From Ruminococcaceae bacterium UBA2854 (lineage in GTDB: Bacteria > Bacillota > Clostridia > Oscillospirales > Acutalibacteraceae), in assembly GCA_002350765.1 (NCBI GenBank), contig DEFK01000003.1, forward strand, positions 1-16,737: a stretch of DNA of 16,737 bases. Direction: 5' to 3'. The notes under the pieces are model-generated. The model worked only from the letters and a program-made list of their open reading frames with translations, was not told where the DNA came from and made no database searches. Shown piece after piece: positions 8,866-14,387 of this stretch. The translations under genes were made by a program, and so were the position numbers. Numbering within the stretch: the first letter of the stretch is position 1; each line of letters starts with the position of its first letter.

Positions 8866-8881
8866 AAAAGAAGTGAGATAA

Positions 8882-8932
8882 ATGAAATCCTGCCACTGTA
8901 CAAAAGGTCGAAATGGAGTTGTCGAAAAGTAA
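8882..8932 (+). CDS. Possible 16-aa leader-like peptide (weak)
   Basis: A short frame, MKSCHCTKGRNGVVEK, lies between the two DUF2971-like genes. Only a weak AAGAAGTGAG stretch precedes it. It contains two cysteines and a histidine in a C-x-C pattern. I see no relative for it, and chance is a fair explanation for so short a frame. Confidence 0.15.
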   Translation: MKSCHCTKGRNGVVEK

Positions 8933-8978
8933 AAAAGATGGTAGCAGTTATTATTTTTGTGATTAGGAGATAATTAAT

Positions 8979-9683
8979 ATGAAATCATATTATCTAATTG
9001 CTAAATTCGGTAAACGAGAGCACCTCGAACAATTGTTGAAGGGGGAGATTTTTTTAAATAATATACAGTGCTACCGAGATGACGGTACAGATTTTCGAGG
9101 GGATTCTATGGAAGGGCGTATTCCGATTGATCCCACTAAAATACAAATTTTTGATAAGAACGGGAAAGGTATTTTGGAAAGTGTACCATATCCGACATCT
9201 GTTATTGAGTCTTTTCTAAATGATAATGATTTGTTAATGTTTTGTGCCGCAACTATAACCAAAGATATTTTAGAGTATCAGGGGAATAATACGTATTGTT
9301 TTAAAGATGAGTTTAAAAGTGCTATCAGAGAATTTGGGGATTATGCGTTGCTTACAAATACGAGTGATCTGTTAGACCATATCAGAGCTGTAACTGATGA
9401 GAGCGGTCAAAAGATAGCATGTGATTCAGGTAGGATTATATATAGAGATTTAAGCGATTTTAGCGATTATTCTCAATACAATACAACAGGAAGTCCACTT
9501 GACAGATATTTTGTTAAGTCAATTGAATACAAAAATCAAAATGAATGGAGATTAATAATCGATGGAGAAGAAAGAAAAATAACGCCAAATTGTGGTAAAG
9601 GATTTGTTTTGAAAACCAAACCGCTTGAACGTGCTACAATTATGAAAACTGAAGAACTTTTGAATTCAGAAATATGTTTATAA
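8979..9683 (+). CDS. DUF2971-like hypothetical protein
   Basis: This 234-aa cytoplasmic protein is not one I can place firmly. Its layout recalls DUF2971: an N-terminal YLIAKFGKREHLEQLLKGEI segment (entry strand, helix, then a short loop into FLNNIQCYRDD at 25-35), an acidic turn with D42 and E45 (GDSMEG), and late in the protein YFVKSIEY followed by NEWRLI at 188-193, comparable with the W/Y-E-x-E-[FY]-R element of DUF2971. It lacks the MWAHY block. A clear AGGAGA (8965-8970) lies 8 nt before ATG 8979. It follows the DUF2971 gene by 113 nt and is closed by a terminator, so the two may act as a pair. Function is unknown. Confidence 0.75.
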   Translation: MKSYYLIAKFGKREHLEQLLKGEIFLNNIQCYRDDGTDFRGDSMEGRIPIDPTKIQIFDKNGKGILESVPYPTSVIESFLNDNDLLMFCAATITKDILEYQGNNTYCFKDEFKSAIREFGDYALLTNTSDLLDHIRAVTDESGQKIACDSGRIIYRDLSDFSDYSQYNTTGSPLDRYFVKSIEYKNQNEWRLIIDGEERKITPNCGKGFVLKTKPLERATIMKTEELLNSEICL

Positions 9684-9686
9684 TGA

Positions 9687-9723
9687 AAGCTTGGGTTGTT
9701 ACATAGCACCCGAGCTTATTTTT
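9687..9723 (+). terminator. Intrinsic terminator after the DUF2971-like gene
   Basis: AAGCTTGGGT (9687-9696) pairs with ACCCGAGCTT (9708-9717), with one G-T pair, across an 11-nt loop. The stem is followed by ATTTTTA. It ends the 8979-9683 transcript and separates it from the RNA locus that starts at about 9761. Confidence 0.75.
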
Positions 9724-9726
9724 ATG

Positions 9727-9755
9727 TTGAAAATATTATTTTATTATGCTAAAAT
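9727..9755 (+). promoter_or_regulatory. Promoter of the structured RNA at 9761
   Basis: The -35 box is TTGAAA (9727-9732), the spacer is 17 nt, and the -10 is TAAAAT (9750-9755) extended by TGC directly upstream. The predicted start, 9761-9762, coincides with the first base of a long closing helix, so promoter and RNA fold support each other. Confidence 0.75.
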
Positions 9756-9760
9756 ATAGT

Positions 9761-9958
9761 TGCGACATATCTTGAATAACTTATTTTTACCGTAACTGTG
9801 GGAGTGGTGCGTTTATTTGTGCTACCCTCGGGGAACACTTGTATTTGTAAAAATGCAAGCCCTATTGTTTCCTGAGCGCAAGTTACGGTTACAAGAGATA
9901 TGTCGCAGTATCAGAGGCTTGTATTTTATGCGCAGTTCCTCGGAGCTGCGCTTTTTTT
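9761..9958 (+). ncRNA. Structured ncRNA of unassigned class (6S-like rod)
   Basis: The transcript of about 197 nt folds into one long irregular rod. P1 is 9761-9774 with 9892-9907 (TGCGACATATC with GATATGTCGCA plus a bulge). An asymmetric loop follows. P2 is CCGTAACT (9790-9797) with AGTTACGG (9881-9888). A 29-nt/4-nt asymmetric loop follows. P3 is CTCGGGGAACA (9827-9837) with TGTTTCCTGAG (9866-9876). P4 is CTTGTATTT (9838-9846) with AAATGCAAG (9851-9859), capped by a GTAA tetraloop. A separate terminator hairpin ends it. There is no convincing reading frame. Size and rod shape resemble 6S RNA, and raiA-type RNA is another possibility, but I cannot match conserved bases to either. Alternatively it could be a leader of the SLOG gene that follows. 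Confidence 0.7.
9930..9958 (+). terminator. Intrinsic terminator of the 9761 RNA
   Basis: GCGCAGTTC (9930-9938) pairs with GAGCTGCGC (9943-9951) over a CTCG loop and is followed by seven T residues. It sits 15 nt before the SLOG start codon, so any SLOG expression from the RNA promoter would require read-through. Confidence 0.9.
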
Positions 9959-9972
9959 ATTTTCTGCAGCAT

Positions 9973-10419
9973 ATGGAAAGAGAAAAAACGGCTGTTTTTA
10001 TCGGTCATAGCAATTGTGATTTATCTATTGAAAAAATCTCCCCTGTAATAGAAGGGGAGATTAAGAACGGTGTAAAATATTTTCTAAACGGTGGACAAGG
10101 AGCGTTTGATAGGCTGTGTGCAAGAGCAGTGTATAATCTGAAATCAAAATATCCTGATATTAAGAATATTCTCGTTATACCATATAGCAATTTTAAGATA
10201 TTTGATAAATCTCTGTTTGACGAGATAATATCACCTAATATAGACTATAATTCAAAAAAAGCCTATAAATCCGCCATACCACGACGGAATAAATATATGA
10301 TAGAGAACGCCTGTACAGCGATTTGTTATATCAATCATATATCCGGCGGGGCCTATAAAACATATAAGCTTGCCGAAAAGAAAAACCTATTTGTTATTAA
10401 TATAAGCATTGAGAAATAA
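9973..10419 (+). CDS. SLOG superfamily protein (DUF1273/YpsA-like)
   Basis: This 148-aa cytoplasmic protein has a Rossmann-like nucleotide-binding fold of the SLOG superfamily. The first strand is AVFIGHS (7-13), followed by the glycine-rich FLNGGQGAFDRLC (38-49), where GGQGAFD fits the family's GG-x-G-x-[FD] loop. The late elements IPRRNKYMIENA (102-113) and SGGAYKT (124-130) also fit. SLOG proteins are thought to bind nucleotides or nucleotide derivatives as signals. The frame runs open back to 9817 through the upstream RNA, but that part is not protein-like; ATG 9973 places the first strand where the family has it. There is no ribosome-binding site ahead of it and a terminator stands 15 nt upstream, so its expression is unclear. 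Confidence 0.8.
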   Translation: MEREKTAVFIGHSNCDLSIEKISPVIEGEIKNGVKYFLNGGQGAFDRLCARAVYNLKSKYPDIKNILVIPYSNFKIFDKSLFDEIISPNIDYNSKKAYKSAIPRRNKYMIENACTAICYINHISGGAYKTYKLAEKKNLFVINISIEK

Positions 10420-10479
10420 CATTAAATATACTAAATTAAAGGTTAAAAAATAATTCTCTAAAAGAATCAACAATAGGTG

Positions 10480-10508
10480 TTGACATTATAAAAAACTCGA
10501 GTTACAAT
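10480..10508 (+). promoter_or_regulatory. Near-consensus promoter of the second structured RNA
   Basis: A perfect TTGACA (10480-10485), a 17-nt spacer and TACAAT (10503-10508) make this the strongest sigma-A promoter in the window. Transcription should begin near 10515. The region ahead of it (10420-10479) is AT-rich with nothing else visible. Confidence 0.85.
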
Positions 10509-10564
10509 ATTTATAGAAAATAAAAAACGGCAGTTTTAAAGAGTTGGCGCTCTCTAAAACTTGC

Positions 10565-10666
10565 ATGAGTGATAGCAGCACTCACACAGCGGACAATGTC
10601 CGCACCGTTAGGATAATTATAGCATTTATTGGAATTAGTTTCAATAGTATTGTTATAATATTTTGA
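10565..10666 (+). CDS. Possible 33-aa hydrophobic small protein
   Basis: The frame from ATG 10565 encodes a polar N-terminus (MSDSSTHTADNVRT) and a hydrophobic C-terminal stretch (from about residue 17: IIIAFIGISFNSIVIIF), long enough to cross a membrane. Such an outline is typical of small membrane peptides, including type I toxins. It has a near-consensus promoter and ends before the terminator at 10694. Against it, I see no ribosome-binding site upstream and the frame runs through RNA hairpins H2 and H3, which could equally be noncoding. The 5' hairpins could keep translation low. Confidence 0.35.
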   Translation: MSDSSTHTADNVRTVRIIIAFIGISFNSIVIIF

Positions 10667-10693
10667 CGGAGTTTTTGTCATTTTAATTCGACA

Positions 10694-10723
10694 ACCGTGT
10701 GATTGCGATCACACGGTTTTTTC
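10694..10723 (+). terminator. Intrinsic terminator of the second structured RNA
   Basis: ACCGTGTGAT (10694-10703) pairs perfectly with ATCACACGGT (10708-10717) across a TGCG loop, followed by TTTTTTC. It separates the RNA locus from the AbrB-like gene or acts as an attenuator for it. Confidence 0.9.
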
Positions 10724-10753
10724 TTTTCTAATAAATTGAAAGGAGTTTGTCCA

Positions 10754-10762
10754 ATGCATTAG
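10754..10762 (+). other. Two-codon start-stop frame with a strong ribosome-binding site
   Basis: AAAGGAG ends at 10745, and 8 nt later ATG CAT TAG forms a two-codon frame. It lies 56 nt before the AbrB-like start. It could be a decayed gene start, a minimal regulatory frame, or chance. Confidence 0.3.
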
Positions 10763-10817
10763 TCTACAGCTAAAACAATGTATTAAAACTTATTAAATTA
10801 GAAAGGAATTATTTAGA

Positions 10818-11165
10818 ATGAAAAAATCAAAAATAACAACCTATGTTGAAAGACGTAAGGCAAAAGTCATTTTTTCGACAGTAAAAAATACAAATGGCGG
10901 TCAATCAACCAACTGTAAGATTTCTCTTCCTAAAGCTTGGATGGATGATATGAATATTTGTGTTCCTGATGAAAGAGAGATTTTTCTTGATTATGATCCT
11001 GAAAGAAAAATGATTACAATTTTCAAAGCAAACACTTTTGAAAAAGTAGTATTGCCACGAGAAGATCTAATCGAGCTTGGTTTATCGAAGATCGATCACC
11101 GAGCAAAATTTAAAGCAACTGTTGATAAAGAAAATCAAAGCGTTATCTTAGAAAAAACTGTATAA
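10818..11165 (+). CDS. AbrB/SpoVT-like DNA-binding protein
   Basis: This small 115-aa protein contains the swapped-hairpin pattern of the AbrB/MazE/SpoVT superfamily: KISLPKAWMDDMNI at about 35-48, then a charged strand (REIFLDYDPERKMITIFK, about 53-70). Members bind DNA as dimers and serve as transition-state regulators or antitoxins. The C-terminal 45 residues extend beyond the core domain. AAGGA (10803-10807) lies 10 nt before ATG 10818. The next gene starts 14 nt after its stop, so the pair is co-transcribed. With a larger partner of unknown function downstream it may be the antitoxin or autoregulator of a two-gene module; this is inference from size and order. Confidence 0.7.
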   Translation: MKKSKITTYVERRKAKVIFSTVKNTNGGQSTNCKISLPKAWMDDMNICVPDEREIFLDYDPERKMITIFKANTFEKVVLPREDLIELGLSKIDHRAKFKATVDKENQSVILEKTV

Positions 11166-11179
11166 AAAGGAGAATATTT

Positions 11180-12169
11180 ATGGATTTTTTTATTAAAACA
11201 AAACTATTACAAACTAAAATAGAAATGTTAGAAACGGAATATCACATTGACGTTTTGGATCATCTTAGAATGGCGAAAACGGTGAAATATAACTGCCTGT
11301 TATCCGCATGCTGTTTTAAAAACGATGATGAGTTTAATGTCGAACTTTTAAAGAAAATCAGCGAAATCTTCGGGTTAACTGACGAAGAATTTTTAGGAGC
11401 CGACGGCAATAAAGCATTTAAATATAGAAATAAATACAGTGAGTTTTTTGAATTATACGATGAATACTGTAAAAAAATCTATGAAGTTTCTAAAAATGCG
11501 CCTCGAGAGAGCGAGGTAGTAATTTCGTTTAATAGAATTTCTGAATTGATTCTGTGTTTTTCAGAACTTTTCAATAATTACAAGAAATTATTCTATAAGC
11601 TTTTACAAGGTGATCTGTCGACCGACGAAAGACATGAATTTGATTTTTTGGCACACTTCCTTGAAATGAAAGATATTTTAATCAGTGAGAACTTTCTTAC
11701 CTATAAAGTGGTTCGGAAGCGTCGTGAATTGTACCTTGATGAGATAAAAAATTTCAAATTAAACAGTATTATTTATTCCGAAAGATTGTTTAATTTCCAT
11801 CCTTGGAATTGTTTGGAATTTGGGGACGAAAAATCCGCAGTTAGCGAATTGGATAAAATCAATGTTTTCTGGATTCAAGAGTTTCGTGATATGATTATAA
11901 ACTTGGAAAACGGCAGAAAATTTCATTTCTGCTTAGAAAACGAATTCGATATAAATTATATACCGGTAAAAAAATATTTAGATTTTGGCCCGGTTGATGA
12001 TGATTTTTCTGATGATGATGCACTTGTCGTTACCGATTACGGTGAAAAGCTCAGAAACATTGATGCCTATTATGATGGAAACAAAGAAATCAACAGGGTT
12101 CATGTTACGATTTTCCCTGATGAAATTGGCCTCGAGCGTTTACATGCTCGTAATAGATTTCTTGAATAA
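11180..12169 (+). CDS. Hypothetical protein, partner of the AbrB-like gene
   Basis: I do not recognise this 329-aa protein. It is acidic and mostly helical, without signal peptide or membrane segment. Residues 50-75 (VELLKKISEIFGLTDEEFLGAD) look like the last helix of an XRE-type helix-turn-helix domain, but the preceding turn is not convincing. The middle (about 110-215) is a helical bundle rich in F, L, E and K. The C-terminal part contains a very acidic stretch, VDDDFSDDDALVV (about 274-286), and ends with HVTIFPDEIGLERLHARNRFLE. AAAAGGAG (11165-11172) lies 7 nt before ATG 11180. It is the last gene before a strong terminator. A toxin or effector role next to the AbrB-like gene is possible but unproven. 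Confidence 0.75.
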   Translation: MDFFIKTKLLQTKIEMLETEYHIDVLDHLRMAKTVKYNCLLSACCFKNDDEFNVELLKKISEIFGLTDEEFLGADGNKAFKYRNKYSEFFELYDEYCKKIYEVSKNAPRESEVVISFNRISELILCFSELFNNYKKLFYKLLQGDLSTDERHEFDFLAHFLEMKDILISENFLTYKVVRKRRELYLDEIKNFKLNSIIYSERLFNFHPWNCLEFGDEKSAVSELDKINVFWIQEFRDMIINLENGRKFHFCLENEFDINYIPVKKYLDFGPVDDDFSDDDALVVTDYGEKLRNIDAYYDGNKEINRVHVTIFPDEIGLERLHARNRFLE

Positions 12170-12185
12170 TAATTAAAAAATCACA

Positions 12186-12218
12186 GAGCCCTCGATTAAT
12201 TTCGAGGGCTCGGTTTTT
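12186..12218 (+). terminator. Strong intrinsic terminator
   Basis: GAGCCCTCGA (12186-12195) pairs perfectly with TCGAGGGCTC (12202-12211) over a 6-nt loop and is followed by GGTTTTT. It closes the AbrB-like two-gene unit. Confidence 0.92.
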
Positions 12219-12324
12219 GTGTTAAAACGTGTTTTTCTTTCTTTAATTACAGCATATCAAATTATTCCATAAAATCTTTTATATAGTTGAGAAGTCAGTA
12301 TGACAATAGCCGTTGTTCTTCACA

Positions 12325-12447
12325 TCAAAATTTTATGAACAGAATATATAATACTATTTCGCTCGGAGTAAGTCCCATATCAAAAATATTATTTGGTACC
12401 GGAAAATAATCTTTGTAAAGTTCTCTTTTGATTTTATGTTTTTCCAT
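12325..12447 (-). pseudogene. Truncated RepA-like replication initiator (N-terminal remnant)
   Basis: On the - strand a 40-codon frame from ATG 12447 reads MEKHKIKRELYKDYFPVPNN and then IFDMGLTPSEIVLYILFIKF. The YFPVPN-x-IF-x-LGL-x-x-x-E-I-x-LY pattern is the N-terminal signature of RepA_N/helix-turn-helix proteins carried by Firmicute conjugative elements of the Tn916/Tn1549 kind. Intact relatives continue for a few hundred residues. Here a TGA interrupts, after which CEEQR still resembles the next family residues (CEDR) before another stop. I read it as a decayed copy rather than a working gene. It is the only convincing - strand coding trace and shows that an integrative element once occupied this stretch. 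Confidence 0.65.
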
Positions 12448-12497
12448 ATTATGGCGTCACTCGTTTTTATTGATATTCTAAACTTTAATTTATTTTA

Positions 12498-12530
12498 ACA
12501 CATATCAATAAAAATGTGTATGGTTTTTTA
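12498..12530. repeat. Inverted repeat between the RepA remnant and the hairpin region
   Basis: ACACAT (12498-12503) pairs with ATGTGT (12514-12519) over a 10-nt AT loop. A short T run follows at 12524-12529, so it may be a weak terminator on the + strand. It lies just upstream of the - strand RepA remnant. Confidence 0.4.
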
Positions 12531-12553
12531 TATTGGAATTGAAGCTGAGCTGA

Positions 12554-12582
12554 TTTACGAGGCAGGTTCCCTGCTTCGTAAA
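12554..12582. repeat. Thirteen-base-pair hairpin without a T tract
   Basis: TTTACGAGGCAGG (12554-12566) pairs with CCTGCTTCGTAAA (12570-12582), with one G-T pair, across a 3-nt loop. There is no T tract on either strand, so it is probably not a terminator. A cruciform site or an RNA element is more likely. Confidence 0.7.
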
Positions 12583-12679
12583 CGAAAAAATGAATGTGAG
12601 AGTGGGGTGCGTTGTTATAGTTTTTATGATAAGTTTCAGCAAGCAGAATAGACGGTTACACGTTTAGTCATGAACGGGT

Positions 12680-12716
12680 AAACGGCTATGTTGGATAAAT
12701 AGCCGTTTGTTTCCCT
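12680..12716 (+). terminator. Probable intrinsic terminator
   Basis: AAACGGCTAT (12680-12689) pairs with ATAGCCGTTT (12699-12708) over a 9-nt loop, followed by GTTT. The T tract is short, so termination may be partial. It lies in a stretch without a supported gene. Confidence 0.5.
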
Positions 12717-12800
12717 GAAAGCGAGCAAGTTTGCACTGTTGGAAAGTTGTTGGTTGTGTTGAGTTTGTTGTGTTGATAAAGTTGAAAAAGGTTGTTGAGA

Positions 12801-12843
12801 AACGCCGAAGTTTTACTGAATGTAGAACTTCGGCGTTTTTTTA
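12801..12843 (+). terminator. Strong intrinsic terminator in a gene-poor stretch
   Basis: AACGCCGAAGTT (12801-12812) pairs perfectly with AACTTCGGCGTT (12826-12837) over a 13-nt loop and continues into a T run to 12843. No gene upstream on this strand explains it, so it suggests an untranslated RNA or a lost gene between about 12530 and 12800. The 65 nt before it (12735-12800) are rich in GTTG. Confidence 0.85.
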
Positions 12844-12850
12844 AATTTAA

Positions 12851-12906
12851 TCACTACTTTATTTTACATAATAAATATAGTGATTGTTTTTTGTTTTATA
12901 TGGAGT
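12851..12906. repeat. 56-nt direct repeat, copy 1
   Basis: This unit runs from TCACTACTTTATTTTACATA through to ATGGAGT. A second copy begins 125 nt later, and the two agree at about 45 of 56 positions by hand. The first 23 nt recur once more after the tyrosine recombinase gene. ATCACTA at the start and TAGTGAT (12878-12884) also form a 7-bp inverted repeat around the core. Confidence 0.75.
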
Positions 12907-12975
12907 TTGAGCATTCCTTGAAAATAAAATATTTAAAACTATGTATTTAAGTTGTAAAACAATTTATGTTTTTTG

Positions 12976-13031
12976 TCACTACCCTGTTTTACATAATAAT
13001 AGTAGTTTTAGTTTTATGTTTTCTATGGAGT
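12976..13031. repeat. 56-nt direct repeat, copy 2
   Basis: It begins TCACTACCCTGTTTTACATA and ends ATGGAGT, the same length as copy 1, with the core TTTTACATAATA identical. It carries its own inverted repeat, ACTAC with GTAGT. The conserved length and ends suggest a protein-binding or recombination unit rather than chance. Confidence 0.75.
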
Positions 13032-13144
13032 GTATTTTCCCTTTTGGCTGTGGAGTTTTTGCCTGAGGGAAGAAACTCAACAACAGATGTTTTGATATTT
13101 TGGAGTTGTTTTTTGTTTTTTAAGTTTCTGTTGGTTGAGTTGTA

Positions 13145-13294
13145 GCGAAAATTTTTCGGAGAAAAATTTTCGCATCGGGTAGGTCATAATAAGAGATGAC
13201 CTACTAAGACTGCTGTAAGCAGTACGTCAGACAAAGACTTTGGATAATGCAGCCGGCATTAAACCAAAGTCTGGATAAACAGGGGCGTTGCCCC
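13145..13294. repeat. Array of five consecutive hairpins
   Basis: Within 150 nt there are: GCGAAAATTTTT/AAAAATTTTCGC (13145-13173, perfect 12 bp); GTAGGTCAT/ATGACCTAC (13179-13204, perfect 9 bp); ACTGCT/AGCAGT (13209-13223); AGACTTTGG/CCAAAGTCT (13235-13272), which nests AATGC/GCATT inside; and GGGGC/GCCCC (13282-13294). None has a T tract. Such an array can be a transfer origin, a single-strand replication origin, or a structured RNA. It sits next to a recombinase and a RepA remnant, which favours a mobile-element origin-like function. Confidence 0.7.
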
Positions 13295-13350
13295 GCCGAG
13301 TGTGTTTTGTTTTGATTCAGTTTTAACAATCCGCACATTTTCGTCCCGAT

Positions 13351-13446
13351 TTAATCAAGTCCTGATTAATACCGATCTTCTTTGAGATTCTCCGAGAATC
13401 ACGGATTGGACGTCTCTAAGTTTAACTATTAGCCTACAGTCAGGCT
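13351..13446. repeat. Three further short palindromes before the tyrosine recombinase
   Basis: TTAATCA/TGATTAA (13351-13369), GATTCT/AGAATC (13386-13400) and AGCCT/AGGCT (13431-13446) continue the palindromic character up to the recombinase ribosome-binding site. The last could act as an operator or as a stem near the start of the mRNA. Confidence 0.5.
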
Positions 13447-13480
13447 TAATTGATTGAAAAAGAATGGAAAGGGGATAACT

Positions 13481-14374
13481 ATGTCCAGAAATAGAAAAAA
13501 TCCAAGTTTAGTCAAACAGGTTTGTGATATTTTAGATCCAATGTTTGATAAGGGTTATTGCCAGTCAAAATTCAAAGATAAAAAGAATCATGATACTAAA
13601 GATAAAATTTATTCATATGAAACTCGTACTGATTATAAAAAAGCCTGTATACGTTTTGTTAAGTTTTGTAAAAAAGAGTACGGATGCCGCACACTAAAAC
13701 AGTGTAGAAAATATGTAAACGAATATTTAGAATCTAGATTTCATTTATCCGTAAGCACTATTGCCCTTGATAAATGCGCAATTGCAAAATTGTATCAATG
13801 TTCTTCTGCTGAGTTTATTAAAACTCCGCCGAGAAGGCGTTCAGATATTAAAAGGTCTCGTCTTCCTGCGGTGCGTGATGCTCATTTTTCCGAAAAGAAT
13901 AATGCAGATTATATTAATTTCTGTCGTTCGGTTGGCGGTCGTGTTTCAGAAATGATTGTATTGCGTGGTTCGGATTTAGAATTTATCAACGGAAAACCGT
14001 ATATTTATTTTACACGCAATACGAAGGGCGGTCGTAAACGCTACACGCCAGTAATAAACCATGTTGATTTAGTCGTAAGTATGATGAAAAAAGCGGGGGA
14101 TGGCAAAGTTTTTAAAAAGATTCCAAGTAACGCCGATACTCATTCTTATCGAGCAGATTACGCTAAATCCTTATACAATATGCTCGCCCGTCCTATTAAT
14201 CAGATTCCATATGATCGTGTCAACAAAGGGACAGGTAGAAAGTATCAATCCGAAGTTTATGTATGCCGAGGTGACAAGAGAGGTATTAAATATGACCGTC
14301 GAGCTATGCTCCAAGTTTCAAGAGCGCTTGGCCATAATCGAGTATCTGTTATCGCATCAAATTACTTATATTAA
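13481..14374 (+). CDS. Tyrosine recombinase (phage/ICE-type integrase)
   Basis: This 297-aa site-specific recombinase cuts and rejoins DNA through a tyrosine. The N-terminal part (about 1-125) is a SAM-like core-binding domain and the C-terminal part is catalytic. The full residue set is present: R154 (GGRVSE), K182 (TKGGRK), H221 and R224 (HSYR), H285 (ALGHNR), and nucleophile Y295 in SNYLY (Y297 is a less likely alternative). It is shorter than Tn916-type integrases of about 400 aa because it lacks an extra arm-binding domain. ATG 13481 is 6 nt after AAAGGGG (13468-13474) and is preferred over TTG 13454. Direct repeats lie on both sides of the gene and a hairpin array lies upstream. It may belong to an older element than the serine recombinase. 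Confidence 0.9.
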   Translation: MSRNRKNPSLVKQVCDILDPMFDKGYCQSKFKDKKNHDTKDKIYSYETRTDYKKACIRFVKFCKKEYGCRTLKQCRKYVNEYLESRFHLSVSTIALDKCAIAKLYQCSSAEFIKTPPRRRSDIKRSRLPAVRDAHFSEKNNADYINFCRSVGGRVSEMIVLRGSDLEFINGKPYIYFTRNTKGGRKRYTPVINHVDLVVSMMKKAGDGKVFKKIPSNADTHSYRADYAKSLYNMLARPINQIPYDRVNKGTGRKYQSEVYVCRGDKRGIKYDRRAMLQVSRALGHNRVSVIASNYLY

Positions 14375-14387
14375 TCTGTGTTTTTTA

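Larger units (their letters stand above)
10515..10723 (+). ncRNA. Structured RNA with a cloverleaf-like four-way junction
   Basis: The predicted transcript of about 209 nt starts at the strong promoter. AACGG (10526-10530) pairs with CCGTT (10605-10609) and encloses three hairpins: H1 GTTTTAAAGAG (10533-10543) with CTCTCTAAAAC (10550-10560), one A-C mismatch; H2 TGAGTG (10566-10571) with CACTCA (10579-10584), 7-nt loop; H3 GCGGAC (10589-10594) with GTCCGC (10598-10603), 3-nt loop. A long AT-rich hairpin at 10616-10659 and a terminator follow. The 84-nt core is tRNA-sized but is not a tRNA, lacking T-arm and anticodon-arm signatures. A 33-codon frame overlaps it. It could be an independent regulatory RNA, an mRNA for a small toxin, or a leader of the AbrB-like gene. 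Confidence 0.65.

Noticed and set aside
9817..9972. In-frame 52-codon extension of the SLOG gene
   Set aside because: It runs through the helices and terminator of the upstream RNA, and the translation does not look like a protein. The SLOG fold begins right after ATG 9973.
10526..10609. Cloverleaf at the second RNA as a tRNA gene
   Set aside because: It has no TTCGA-type T loop, no conserved D-loop bases, a 3-nt loop in one arm and no acceptor-length helix or CCA.
12590..12667. 25-codon hydrophobic frame as a small toxin
   Set aside because: It has no ribosome-binding site and no clear promoter. It is noted only within the finding on the hairpin-rich stretch.
12735..12800. GTTG-rich stretch as a tandem repeat or CRISPR-like array
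   Set aside because: Units are short and irregular with no constant spacing. It looks like biased sequence. No CRISPR array is visible anywhere in the window.
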